The position numbers and the translations under genes were made by a program. The notes beneath the pieces are model-generated. The model saw only the letters and a program-made list of their open reading frames with translations. It was not told the origin of the DNA and searched no databases. DNA of 64,000 bases from Budorcas taxicolor (taxonomy: Eukaryota; Chordata; Mammalia; Artiodactyla; Bovidae), in the NCBI RefSeq assembly GCF_023091745.1, contig NC_068910.1, positions 54,361,272-54,425,271 of the forward strand. Direction: 5' to 3'. Shown here in pieces: positions 1 through 10,480 of this stretch (its first letter is position 1; each line of letters opens with the position of its first letter).

Positions 1-1914
1 GGGTCCCCAAGTTGGACTGGGACTTTGGACCCCTCTGTGCCAATCCTCGTGACCTCGGGCTGTCAGATGGGGCTTCTTAGGATGCCAGATGACACTGATG
101 TTGCCGATGTGCTCTGAGGATGGAGTACTGGTTGTGACCACTTGGTTACATGCGCTGTAAATACAGAGATGGAGGGAAAAAGGCCAGGAACTGAAGAGAC
201 GGCAACACCGTCATCAGTAGAACCAAAAACGTTGGTTTGGTGGTTGGTCCCTGGGCCCACTGTACCTCTTAGACACGCAGATCCTCTTGCGGTTCTGGAA
301 TTTGCCATGTTCCCTGTTTTGTTCCCGTAGCCGGTCTCTGTTTCCCCGCCCTCCCAGTTTCTCTGGCCCCCCTCAGCGCTCTCCATGTTTCAACTTCACA
401 TTCCCGCTTTTTCTAAAACCTCTCATTTTGGGAAGACTACCTTCTCTTGACCCGTATCCCTTAGTGAGCAAAAGCCGACTCACCCTGGTGGCTGTGATCG
501 CATGTCGTTGCATGTTCTGTGTAGCTGTGACCTTGACAAGCAAGTGGCATATGAGGCCACGTCATTTCCCAGTTACTCCTCCGCCCACTGCCGTGCTCAT
601 GACATGGAGAGCATCTGAGGGTGGTGACGCTTGGGGTCTTCTTCCCCACCGCCCGCCTCTTGGTGGCCCTCAGAATACCAGACAGTGTTCTTGGCATGGC
701 TGGGTCCCCCCTTTTCCTGTAAAGACAATATCTGGGCTACGTCTAGTTCTCGCCTTCAGTGCCAAGGTTTTTGGGTTGACTCAGCCCACCCATACCTCCA
801 TGCCAAGATACCAGCACTCAGGGAGAGATGCCAGACTTGAAAAACGATTGAGCTGCAGCGTGTTTGCTGCTGGAAGAGAAGCTAACATTCTCTAGCTGGC
901 TTTCTGTCTTGATCAGGTAGACTTTTGGGGAAAGTTGCAGCTCAGTAGAGCTCAGTGGGTTCTGTCGTTCTGTTGAAGATGTAGTCCAGTTAAAAATACC
1001 TCTTGTCAGGATGCCTGTTTTCCTGGCAAAAGTTGGCTGCCGGCATCCATCTAGTCCTTGCTGGAGGAAACCCTTCAGACCTGCATGGCGGTATTTCAGG
1101 GCTCCATGGGGAACTGCTCCCTGCCCAGCAGTGAAACGACTTCTTGGAAGACTGGGTAAGGCACAGGCCTCTCTCCAAGGCCTTGAGGCGGAGGTTCAGC
1201 CCTTTGATTTAAGTCACTGGGTGAAAGTGGACATTAGTAGTAGACCCAGCTGCTTGTATTGGCCCCAGGCCTCAGTCCAGACAGCCCGGCAGATCACTGT
1301 GGAGAAAGACGGACACCGTCCGAGGAGGGGAAGATAGAAATGAGGCTGGGAAGAGGGTGGGTTTGGGGAGCGTGGTGTGGAGTGAGGCCTCGATAGGGAA
1401 CTGCATGGACTCTGAAGATAAATGTCTGTTTCCTGGTTGGCTGATTTCCCTGGAACTGACTCCAACTGTAATTACATCACACGTGTGTATTGAATAAAAG
1501 AGATTGGAATTTCAGTCTTGCTTGGAATTTGCATTTGTATGAAGGAGTAAAGATTTTTGTGAAAAGGATGAGACACCAGCCAAGTTCAATGTGTCTGCAA
1601 CACCGGTGTTCCCCTTGACAGGACAGCGGGACCCACATGGGTCTAACACGAGTTGTGGTGTTGCTTCTGGCTTTGGACCCCAAAGTGGGGATGAGCTTCT
1701 CCCTCTCAGAGACGTAGAGATCGGTAATGAGGCAGGGGCGTGTCTGGTGCTGGGACCTTCTCCGGTTCGACCACTTCCCAGCCTGAGAGCCCAGCTCACT
1801 TCCATGACCCTTCAGACCTTGAAAGGCCTGAGGTCAGTCTAGGCAGACCCACTCTATAAAAATGCCCTCCCTCCCCAGTTTGAATGTGAAATGTCAAGGG
1901 TGACAGATATCATT

Positions 1915-2116
1915 TTTTTAAAAGATTTTTGTTTTGTATGTGGACCATTTTTAAAGTCTTTGTTGAATTTGTTATGACGCTGCTTCTGTTTTATGGTTTT
2001 GTTTTTGTTTGTTTTTTTTTTTGGCTGCAAGATCTTAGCTCCCCAACCAGGGATCGAACGCTCACCTCCTGCATTGGAAGAGGGAGTCTAAACCACTGGA
2101 CAGCCAGGAAAGCCCC
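1915..2116 (-). repeat. CHR-type tRNA-Glu-derived SINE, antisense
   Basis: The run of T (about 2010-2022) followed by 'ggctgcaagatcttagctcc', then the 'ccaaccagggatcgaac' B-box-like block, and a 3' border 'ccactggacagccaggaaagcccc' is the reverse complement of the cetartiodactyl tRNA-Glu SINE head. The left edge is approximate, because the T-rich tract grades into flanking intron. Confidence 0.75.
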
Positions 2117-2194
2117 ATGGCAGTAGATGTCTCATTGAGTATCCTTGGGATCCAGGCTAAGAACCCTTGCCCTGGGGGCCAGGGCACTGCTGAG

Positions 2195-2209
2195 CCACCA
2201 GGGGGCGCC
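2195..2209 (+). promoter_or_regulatory. Candidate CTCF binding site
   Basis: The 15-mer CCACCAGGGGGCGCC is an essentially optimal CTCF core in + orientation (consensus core CCASYAGRKGGCRS). It lies about 80 bp beyond the end of a SINE, in sequence I do not recognise as repeat. Occupancy and looping orientation are inferred from the motif only. Confidence 0.6.
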
Positions 2210-2939
2210 GGCTGCCTGTTGGCCTTTTCCGCCCGCCGCCCGCTCCCAACGCAGGAGTCACTGACTTGTACCACACACTCTGCGGTGCTCATGTGGTAGA
2301 AATCCTGAGTCATAATTTTTGTTTTTACTAAAAGCTTCATTTTTCCAAAGCTTGCTTTTCTTTACAGCATATTCTAATTCCATTGTATCTTCAAGTTTGC
2401 AGACCTTTTTACTGCCCAGCTGGCTCATTTGCAGAGCTCTCCAGGGGATGGGGGAGGGGGATTTGAAGATGCTTCTTGATCAGGTCTTAGGAATGTTCTC
2501 AGTGTTATAAAGCCGTTTTTTTCCTTTCAGTTTTCTTCTGAGGTGGAGAAACACTGTTCACCCACCTCTGATCCCCTGGGGAGAGAAGCAGACCTCGATG
2601 AGCGGGAGGGGGAGGGTACGACCAGCATGTGGGCCTGGCGGTGGAAAAGAGGTTGGATCCACTAACCGTTACCGCTGTTGTGGATTTCATGTCAGAGCAG
2701 CACAATCTGCACGCCCTTGACCTTGAAAAGGAAGGTTTTCTGCCTTTGAAACTCCATCAAAGCTGGTTCTTCGAATTCTCCGTTTTTCAGAGACCTTGCT
2801 AACTGTGGGCGCTTTGCAGGTGCCCACAAATTGGTGTTCACACGGCCAGTTGCCCTTCAGCCTGATGTGCCCTCTTGGAGACGGCTACCCTCCATCCACG
2901 CGTGCCTGTATTGTTTTATTTTTCTAATAATTGCTACTT

Positions 2940-3229
2940 TTAAACTTACTTTTATTCATCTTCGGCTGTTCTGGGTCTTTGTGGCTGTGAGTGGGCTTTC
3001 TCTAGCTGCAGCCAACCGAGGCTGCTCTTTAGCTGCGGCACACAAGCCTCTCGTTGCTGTGGCTTCCCTTGTGGTGGAGCGCGCGCTCTAGGCACGCAGG
3101 CTTCAGTAGCTGCAACACGTGGGCTTAGCTGCCTTGATGCCTGTGGGATCTTCCTGGTCCAGGGATTGAACCCATGTTCCCTGTATTGGCAGGCAGATTA
3201 TTACCCACTGGACCACTAGGGAAGTCCCA
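2940..3229 (-). repeat. CHR-type SINE, near full length, antisense
   Basis: This 290-bp copy reads backwards as the usual CHR SINE. It runs from the T-rich 3' side and the internal 'gctgcggcacacaagcctctcgttgctgtgg' block to the tRNA-like head near 3165-3229 ('ccagggattgaacccatg' then 'ccactggaccactagggaagtccc'). Confidence 0.85.
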
Positions 3230-4267
3230 CACATCCCCATTTTGAGACCCACACAAAAGAGTGGTCTCACCTTCTGCAGGCGAATCGAGTTCCAGTTTGG
3301 GTAGAAGTGGAGGAGGGGTGGTTCTCTAATATGTTCACTGACAAAGTGATGAATGAAACCAGCTTTTTTTAAAAAAAGAAACTATTTATTCAAGGTTTGG
3401 TAGGAGAATCTTTTGCAGGTTCTCAGAAGCTGGGAGAAACAGGAATATTACTGGATCCTCGTTTAAGCTCAGGGCACAGTTTGCTAAGGATCTGCACCAG
3501 CGAGAGGATGTGTGTCAGAGTCCCCGCGGCCTTTCTTCCCTTGATGGGGACTTCAGGGCCCCCAGGAGTTCTGGCCACCAGTCACCCTGGAGTGAGTCAG
3601 CTCCTGGGGCCTGGCACCAGCCTGCTTTCTCTTTGCTGGAGCCAGTGTCCCTGGTGGTATCATGAGACATGGGAAATGTGACATTGATTGGAGTGGGACA
3701 AGCTGGAGAGGCTTGTGTGCACAGTAATGCTTGTTTGCTGTGGCAGGATCTTGCGAAAGGCTTCTTGGCTCCTTGGAGATCAGGGACCGGCTGGGCTTGG
3801 TCTTCAAGGAAGGCAGACAGCAGGAGATGTGTGGTCTGGGTGGCCTCTTAAGCATCTCCCTGCGAGCAGCCATGGATGGGAGGGGCAGAGAGTTCCCCAT
3901 GCACTGGCCTGCAGGCAGATGGGAAAATCACAGTTTCGGAAAAGAGAAGCCTTCTTCACTTCACAAAGCTGACTTGAGCTATTGATTTGTTTACCTCACA
4001 CTCAGTACTTTGCGAGAGCAACTCATTGCAGGCAGAACAGCTGCAGTCCGAATGGAGCTCCCTCTCTTTGTGAATTTGTGTTTCAGAGAACAGTTGAGGA
4101 GCGATGTTGTGTTCCTTTCGGGTGTCTAGCAGTGATGCGGTTGTACACCTACAGGTATCTGTTCTTCTTCAGGGTCTTTTCCCATGGCGCTCCCTTTCTT
4201 GCTGAGATCTGCAGGGACCTTGAAAGCCAGGCCTGCCTCCTCCAGTGCAGGCTGGTAACTGATGTGC

Positions 4268-4433
4268 TTTCTTTTTTAAAAAGTTGTTTAAATGTACTTG
4301 GTCGTGCCAGGTCTTAGTTGTGTGAGGTCTTTACTTGCAGCAAGCGGGCTCTCAGTTGCAGGGTGTGGGCTGAACCTGGGCCCCCTGCATGGGGCTTGCA
4401 GAGAAGAGCCACTGGGCCACCAGGAAAGTCCCA
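4268..4433 (-). repeat. CHR-type SINE, partial, antisense
   Basis: A T/A-rich start, 'ggtcttagttgtgtgaggtc', 'gaacctgggccccctgcat' and the border 'ccactgggccaccaggaaagtccc' match the reverse complement of the CHR SINE. The middle part is shortened compared with the 2940 copy. Confidence 0.8.
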
Positions 4434-4587
4434 CGATTGCTTTCGATTGTGCTTTCTCCTCCTGACACAGGATGCCCAGGTGTTGCCCTCTCCTGCCCCC
4501 TGCCCGGCAGGGGGGGAAGTCTGCTAGCGCTTCCCGCCCGTCAGATCGCTGCAGAGGAGCCAGCAGCTGTGTCACCGAGGCACGGGC

Positions 4588-4775
4588 CTTGCTGGTGGCT
4601 CAGAGGTGAAAGAATCTGCCTGCCAGGGCAGGAGGTGCGGGTTCAATCCCTGGGTTGGGAAGATCCCCTGGAGAAGGGAATGGCTACCCACTCCAGTATC
4701 CTTGCCCAGAGAGGAGTCTGGCAGGCTGTAGAGTCTGTGGGGTTGCAAAGAGTCAGACAGGACTGAGAGACTAAC
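4588..4775 (+). repeat. Bov-tA SINE, sense
   Basis: The tRNA-like head 'gctggtggctcagaggtgaaa' with 'gggttcaatccctgggt' is followed by the Bov-A body ('cactccagtatccttgccc' through 'caaagagtcagacaggact'). The order and spacing are those of a Bov-tA element in + orientation. Confidence 0.88.
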
Positions 4776-5327
4776 GCTTTTCACCTTTGCATTGAAGGGT
4801 GGGTGTCTGAGCTTTCTGGCTTTGGTGGCACCTGATTGGAGATGCAAACTCACAGAGCACAGAGGCAGCCGCCCTTTAAAATTCACCTAAAGTGCCAAGG
4901 AGAGGAGCGAGGAGAGTGAGGAGGACAGGTGTGTGGGAGGGTGGCCCTGCCTTAGCCCGTCGGGTGCAGAAGTGCAGTGGCCTTGATCGCCACCGGCGCT
5001 GCAGCGGAGGAGCTGAAGCTGGAGGAGAGACAGGGCCGCTGGCCGCTAGGCTCCGGTCCCCCTGCCCCTGGTTTCCCAGCACGGCCCCAGACTTCGCTCA
5101 GGTCCATCCGCTGGATCACGATGGGGGGACAGTAGCCCTCAGTTGTTTCAGTATATCCAGCAAAGCACCTTTCCGGTGATGTCACGTAAGACACGTGGCT
5201 TGAGTCTGGGGAACCAGGCAGACGGTGGAAACGCAGTTCTTGGCTGGAGGACAGCCCTGTGGACTTGGGAATCGTTTGAGAAATATGTCTAAGGAAAATG
5301 TCTATCTCAGTTGAAGTCTTCCTCTTA

Positions 5328-5543
5328 CTTTTAAATGGCATATTTATGTATGTTTTTGGCTGCGTCATCGAGGTCTTTGTGGCACATGCCCTCTCCAGTC
5401 GTGGCCTGGGCTTCAGCAGTTGTGGCACACGGGCTGAGTTGCTCCACGGCATGTGAGATCTTAGTTCCCCCACCAGGGATCGAACCCGTGACTCACTGTG
5501 TTGCAAGGTGGGTTCATAACCACTGGACCATCAGGGAGGTCCC
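5328..5543 (-). repeat. CHR-type SINE, antisense
   Basis: This copy has 'tttttggctgcgtcatcgag', 'tgagatcttagttcccccac', the 'ccagggatcgaacccgtg' box and the border 'ccactggaccatcagggaggtccc' in the order of a reverse-complemented CHR SINE of about 215 bp. Confidence 0.85.
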
Positions 5544-6608
5544 TCAATTGAAATTTTAAAAACTGCTACCCCGGTGGGAAAAACACCTTATTTCCTCTGG
5601 AGCACTGGGGAGGAACGGCCAGCATGTGTGTGTGAAGCCATATGATTTTCGACACCGTGACAGCTGCGTAACTTCTGTGTATCAGAAATAGATGCGATGC
5701 TTCTGTCTCCTGAGGCTGAAAATTGTTAGTTTCTGTGTGGATATTTGGACAAGTCTGTACCCTTTTATATGAAAACGTTCAAGCTCCTGTGCTTCTGTAT
5801 TTAAGTTCACTGTGTCTGACCTGTCAACAGTAATTAGAAACAATTATGACATGTGTTGTGTGGAGTGCTTTTGCTGATAGAGAAACAGGTACTTTGAGAA
5901 CATAAATGAGGAATGGTGAATACAATGGTGATTTCTTTCAAGAGAAGAGTTCTCTGGTACTTAGGTGTCAGAAAATTTTGCTGTCAGCAACCCCCCCGGC
6001 ACATTTGATGGACTTGCCTGCTTTCTGTGTAATTTGGAAAATGGGAATCAAGCAACTGAATGAATAAAACTTGCATCAAGGAAAGCACAGGGTCTGTTGG
6101 TGGATTGAAGCTTAGCATTGTTGTACCATTTCAAGACTTTTTCTTTACGTTTTTATTTTTGTTTCCCTGCCTAAATGAATGCCAACAACGGCGCCGTTTT
6201 TGGTCATATTTGCCATCTTGATATTAACTAATGGGAGTAGAAATAATTTCAGAGTAAATTTTCACATAAATAAGGGTAATGTCAATTTCAGAGGTGTCTG
6301 GCGTTTGCTGATAAACAGAAATTTGCATTACTTACAGTGTAAATTTACATTAGCTATAGCAGGTTGTACAAGTTAACAGGAGAACATCATTTGGGAATAG
6401 TGGAGGTGAATGGATTCATGCTGGCATGTTACAGTTATTAATAGCTTCTTGGAGGGCAGGAACCTTTCTGTCAGGGGAGGTGCTTAGGTCAGAATGTTCA
6501 CTTACGGATGAGCGGGGAGATGAGCGAGTTTCTGCAGCGCTTGCAGGTGGGGCCTGCACCAGAAAGATCGTCTTCGCCCTGCGGCCGGGAGCACCGGCTA
6601 GTGGAGTT

Positions 6609-6870
6609 CTTCCTGGGCAAGCCTGGGCTCTCTGCCTTCTGCCAGAGAACATGGGTGCGCGCCGGCTGGTGGGGAGGTTCTTCCTGGGCGAGCCTGGCTC
6701 TCTGCCTTCTGCCAGAGAACATGGGTGCGTGCCGGCTGGTGGGGAGGTTCTTCCTGGGCGAGCCTGGGCTCTCTGCCTTCTGCCAGAGAACATGGGTGCG
6801 TGCCGGCTGGTGGGGAGGTTCTTCCTGGGCGAGCCTGGCTCTCTGCCTTCTGCCAGAGAACATGCGTGCG
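6609..6870. repeat. Minisatellite (VNTR), 70/71-bp unit, about 3.7 copies
   Basis: Units begin at 6609, 6680, 6750 and 6821. Lengths alternate 71, 70 and 71 bp because 'cctgggctc' and 'cctggctc' alternate, and the last copy is partial. Copies differ at only a few positions. Each unit holds a pyrimidine-rich run ending in 'gccag', with AG at 6644-6645, 6714-6715, 6785-6786 and 6855-6856. The array ends about 60 bp before the splice acceptor of the next OSBPL10 exon. Both strands stay open through it only because the unit lacks stops, so those frames are not genes. Confidence 0.93.
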
Positions 6871-6930
6871 GTGCTGTGCGTCTCCCTTCTCGGGACCAGC
6901 TGGTGATTTTTATTGATGATCTTGTTTTAG

Positions 6931-7080
6931 CCAAATTCAGGCCCTGAATTGGTTTTGTCCGAAGATGAGAAAAGCGACACTGAAGATCAGGAAGAGACGG
7001 AGCTGGGCGTCATGGAGGACCAGCGCAGTGTGATCCTTCACCTCATTTCTCAGCTCAAACTTGGGATGGATTTGACCAAG
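6931..7080 (+). CDS. OSBPL10: OSBPL10 internal exon: acidic linker and start of the lipid-transfer domain
   Basis: The exon follows 'cttgttttag' and ends in aag before the donor 'gtagga'. It gives 50 codons in phase 0: PNSGPELVLSEDEKSDTEDQ, then EETELGVMEDQRS and VILHLISQLKLGMDLTK. The acidic stretch is typical of the linker before the ORP domain. 'GMDLTK' is the conserved lead-in and reads directly into VVLPTF of the next exon 12.8 kb away. An alternative acceptor at 6939-6940 ('ttcag') would remove PNS and shift the entry phase. I prefer 6930 for its better pyrimidine tract. A minisatellite with decoy acceptor-like motifs lies immediately upstream. Confidence 0.88.
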
Positions 7081-7181
7081 GTAGGAGGGTGCGTCCCCAG
7101 GGACTTGTGGCCGGTCATCTGGGCGCTGGGTTTCCCTCTTAGGCTTCCCTGTCAAGCATGGATGCCCCAGGGACGATTGGA

Positions 7182-7286
7182 AAGGCTTTTTTTTTGTTTG
7201 ACTGTGTCACACAACATGTGGGATCTTAGTTCCCTGATCGGGGATTGAACCTGGCGCTTAACCACTGGATCACCCGGAAAGTCCCT
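7182..7286 (-). repeat. CHR-type SINE fragment, antisense
   Basis: The sequence 'ttttttttgtttgactgtgt', 'gtgggatcttagttccctga', 'cggggattgaacctgg' and 'ccactggatcacccggaaagtccc' is the tRNA-related third of the SINE, reverse-complemented. Confidence 0.8.
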
Positions 7287-7884
7287 GGAAAGGATATTTC
7301 ATGCGGACACCCATGCCAAGGGTGAGAGCCTGGCATTTGCCTCTCTGGAGGAGCTGAGATGCTCCAAGGGCGGGGAGAGCACATGCGATGATGAGGACGA
7401 TTCCGGATGGGATTTGTCTCCCACTGTGTCCTCGAGAGGGTGGAAGGTGACCTGGAGACGGAAAACAGGAGGAAGCAGGCGGTGGGGGTGGGGGTGAGCC
7501 TGCCTCCTGGCACCTCCTCCCAGGCAGCTGGCCACCTGCTGCTGCCGCCTGTTGCTGGCCTTCACCTTCCTGGTGACCAGACCCCAGTGCCCACGTGGAG
7601 AGCTGTGTGCCCGCTGGTTGGTGGACATGCAGAAACTCCTGCTGGTGCGCACTCACCCTGGGAAACTGTGTTGAGAGGACTCAGCATCCTCGCGGTGATG
7701 TGCAGGAGATGGCCCATGTGGAGCCTCCCCCCACTCTGGGCAGTGTCTTTGTTCTGGAGGCGAGGGGAAAGGCCACCGTGCTTGCCACGGAGAGGTGAGG
7801 GCGGGCATCAGTGGCCTTGTGGGCTGTGTGAGGTGCCTGGACTTGACTGCCTGACCTACCTTGGGTTCCCTTGCCTTGTCCTGA

Positions 7885-8135
7885 TTCTGATGCTGGAACT
7901 TCAGCCTCTGTGCACCAGTGCCGAAAGGAATCTCAGAGACAGAGTTTTGGGTGATGTAGAGAAGAATAGCTTTATTGCTTTGTCAGGCAAAGGGGGGACA
8001 CAGCAGTTTAATGCCCTCAAGTCTGTGTGGCCCAACCCGGGAGGATCTGGCGAGGAGCTGCGGAGCAGCGGTTCAAGGGCGGAGCTGCTGCTGAGGCTCA
8101 GGGTGCGCAGGGCCTGTTCTCCTTTAGTCTGGCCC
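7885..8135. repeat. ERV-LTR-like dispersed repeat, copy 1
   Basis: This block is similar to one at 33900-34115 in the same window. Shared landmarks are 'gatgctg', 'aatctcagag', 'agctttattgctttg/agctttattactttg', 'gcaaagg', 'cccaacccgggaggat' and 'gaggagctg'. The pattern resembles bovine ERV LTR sequence, but family and ends are not established. It contains no coding part. Confidence 0.55.
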
Positions 8136-8159
8136 GGGTGATCTCCTCTCGAACGGGGT

Positions 8160-8252
8160 TATTCCACCTCCCATTTGTCTATCCATCTTGTGTATACTGT
8201 TGTTTATCACCTTATGTATAATAGTTTGCATCTGCTAATCCCCAAACTGCAA
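8160..8252 (-). repeat. L1 fragment (3' UTR region), antisense, left of LTR insertion
   Basis: 'gttgtttatcaccttatgta' followed by 'taatagtttgcatctgctaa' and 'tccccaaact' matches the artiodactyl L1 3' region in reverse. The continuation of the same L1 ('ctctccttcccttggcaacc') resumes at about 8776, after the LTR. Confidence 0.7.
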
Positions 8253-8775
8253 TGACAACCCGGATTAGGACTTGAACCCAAGGTCTTTTAATTGCGATCG
8301 CACAGCTGGTCTCAGGGTTTAATGAGGCACAGGTTCTTGATGTCTTACCCCAGAACGAATTCAGTGAGAGACAAAGTGATAGGTAAGAAGTGGATTCGTT
8401 TAGAGAGAAGTACACTCTGCTGACAGAGTGTGGGCCCTCTCGGAAGGCGAGAGAGGCCCCCAAATACGCATCTTTAGTTTTTATAGGCTAATGAGCAGGA
8501 GGATCACTGCAACTGTTTTGAGGGAGGGGCGGGAATTCCCAGGCCTTGGGCCGCTACCCGCTGTTGGATGTCTGATGGGCAGCCTCAGCTCCCCTGGCCT
8601 GGTGGGTGTGTCGCGTCGTTGGCTGTGTTGCGCTGAGCCTATACTGAGGCGCGAGGTCTGGCGGAAGTCGACTTGCCCGCCGTCTTGAACTAGCTTGCTC
8701 TAGCCAGTTGTGGGCACGTCCTGTGGCTGTATCATTCTTTTAAAGGTCCTGCCCCTCCCCTTCCCTTTTGTTTCA
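8253..8775 (+). repeat. Solo ERV LTR (ruminant BTLTR1-like), inserted into an L1
   Basis: The block starts TGACAACCCGGATTAGGACT and ends near 'ttttgtttca'. Inside are 'ggtctcagggtttaatgagg', 'gaattcagtgagagacaaag', 'gataggtaagaagtgga' and a purine-rich middle, in the order I know from ruminant endogenous-retrovirus LTRs (BTLTR1 group). No gag, pol or env sequence is next to it, so it looks like a solo LTR left by recombination. The flanking DNA on both sides is one antisense L1, so the LTR is the younger insertion. No clean target-site duplication was found. Confidence 0.7.
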
Positions 8776-9330
8776 GACCTCACCCTCTGGTCCTTCCCCA
8801 TCCTCTCCTTCCCTTGGCAACCACACTTCTGTTCTCTGTGTCCCTGATTCTGACTTTGTTTTGTGGATGGGCTCATTTGTGCGGTAATTTAGATCCCGCC
8901 TGTCTGCGATATCGCATGGTATAAGTCTTTGTCTGACTTACTTCGCTAAGTGTGGTCGTCTTTGTGCCCATCCATGTTGCTGCAGATGGCGTTCTTTCTT
9001 TGTTAATGGCTGAGTAATATTCCATTTTATATATGCATCTCGTTTCTTTATCCACTCATCTGTTGATGGACGTTTCGGCTGCTTCCACCTCTTGGCTGCT
9101 GTGAATAGTGCCACAGTGAACACTGGGCTGCGTGTATCTGGGTATATGCCCAGTCCTGGGATTCCTGGATCATATGGTAGTCCTATTTTTAGTTAGTTTT
9201 TTTTTTTTTTGAGGAATCTCCATTTTGTTTTTCACAGTGGCTACATCAAATTATATTCCCACCAGCAGTGTATGAGGGTCCCCTTTTCTCCACACCCTCT
9301 CCAGCATCTGTTGTTTGTAGATCAAGTCTT
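8776..9330 (-). repeat. L1 3' part, antisense (continuation)
   Basis: The reverse strand reads as the end of L1 ORF2 and the 3' UTR. Recognisable on the + strand are 'ggctgagtaatattccattt', 'ccactcatctgttgatgga', 'gggtatatgcccagtcctgg' and 'ccacaccctctccagcatct'. ORF2 C-terminus remnants on the minus strand (8873-9123) are broken by frameshifts. Confidence 0.85.
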
Positions 9331-9539
9331 TCCTGTTGTCTCCCCGCCTCTTCTCAGCTCTTGACTATTCAGTGACGCTTGTGCTAACCTGGCAGTGGAT
9401 GAACCTGGCCTGAATGGCACTTGGTCCAGGGAGCGGGCACCCTGGAGGGGGAAGATTCCTCCACTCAAGAATGAAGCTCTGGCCTCTCCATAAAATAAGA
9501 GTACGGCTCTGTCTCTGCAGAGATGACCAGGGCTGCCAC

Positions 9540-9785
9540 GTTCGCGGGTCAGCTGCCTCACCAGGCCTTTAGGGATGGTCGTTCACGGGTCAGCTGCCTC
9601 ACCAGGCCTTTAGGGCTGGCCATTTACAGGTCCGCTGACTCACCAGGCCTTTAGGGCTGGCCATTCACAGGTCAGCAGCCTCACCAGGCCTTTAGGGCTG
9701 GTCATTCACAGGTCCGCTGCCTCACCAGGCCTTTAGGGCTGGTCATTCACAGGTCCGCTGCCTCACCAGGCCTTTAGGGATGCAG
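9540..9785. repeat. Minisatellite, 41-bp unit, 6 copies
   Basis: Six head-to-tail units start at 9540, 9581, 9622, 9663, 9704 and 9745, each exactly 41 bp, around the invariant core 'ctcaccaggcctttaggg'. Differences between copies are single substitutions (for example cagctg/ccgctg). Copies 5 and 6 are the most alike. The first 10-12 bases of each unit vary most. Confidence 0.95.
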
Positions 9786-10039
9786 TTTCCTGGACATGTG
9801 ACTGGTGGGGTCGTACAGTACCCCATGCTCAGAAGCACTCCAGGCTGGGTCACCACTCTGCTGTTGCCGACTTGAAATGCATTTTGGCCAGGAGGACTTG
9901 CATCGTCACTTTTCACTGGGCCCTCTCACTGGCCCTGCTTCGGAAAGCGCCCTTGCCTGCCCTGCTTTCTTGGCTGCGGCTCCAGCGGCCTGAGTCGCTG
10001 GTGAACCCCTCCAGTGGATAATCTGCTGCACGTCCACAC

Positions 10040-10480
10040 TCTATGGGTGGCCCAGGGAGGAGAGTGCAGGAAGAGAAGGGGCCGTAGAAGATGCAGGGCC
10101 CAGAAGGCCACTTTGACAAAGGGGCTTGTAGGTGGAGCCTGAAGAACACATGGACAGGAGTGGGAGGAGCGAGAGGAAGGGTGTTCTGGCGGAGGGAACA
10201 GCATGGGCAAAGCCAGAGCGTACAGTGGTGGGGTGTGCGAGGAGTGTGTCCTAGTGGGGCCCGGAGGAGCCTCCGGTCTGGAGGGGTCAGATCTGCAGAG
10301 CCCTGTGGTCCGCTGAAGGATGGTGGACTTGATCCTGAGGGCTGTAGGAAACCTCTGGAGCGCTTGGAGCAGCGGGGAAAGGTGTTCAGAGCCACTGCCC
10401 TGCCAAATCATGGGCTCCAGGGAGGCGGGCCCCAGGGTGCAAGGTTGAGCTTGGTTTATGGTGATTTTTCCCTTGTTTCC
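10040..10480. repeat. Ancient mammalian dispersed repeat, family not assigned
   Basis: Phrases such as 'gcgagaggaagggtgttctggc', 'aacagcatgggcaaagccag' and 'gcttggagcagcggggaaagg' have the layout of an old mammal-wide repeat. The related later part ('attattctgggtgatgtggg', 'gagagttttgagcgg') is seen at 10910-11560. Divergence is high, and I cannot place the ends or name the family. Confidence 0.35.

Larger units (their letters stand above)
1..6930 (+). other. OSBPL10: Intron of OSBPL10 (3' part), repeat-rich
   Basis: I see no coding exon here. It holds five antisense CHR-type or sense Bov-tA SINEs (about 1915-5542), a strong CTCF-like motif at 2195 and a 70-bp minisatellite at 6609-6870 just before the next exon. 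The stretches 1-1900, 2210-2930, 3240-4260, 4790-5320 and 5560-6600 look like ordinary single-copy intron to me. Open frames there are short and have no recognisable protein family. Confidence 0.6.

Noticed and set aside
287..895. 202-codon open frame near the left edge
   Set aside because: No domain, no conserved splice context, composition like the surrounding intron. A chance frame.
4588..4650. tRNA-like sequence with B-box
   Set aside because: It is the tRNA-derived head of a Bov-tA SINE, with no foldable mature tRNA. The same applies to the heads of all CHR and Bov-tA copies listed.
6416..6947. Overlapping 172-173-codon frames on both strands
   Set aside because: Both cover the 70-bp minisatellite, which lacks stops on either strand. 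The + strand frame also runs through the true splice acceptor.
9540..9785. CRISPR-like regular repeats
   Set aside because: The 41-bp units are contiguous with no unique spacers, and the host is a mammal. It is a minisatellite.
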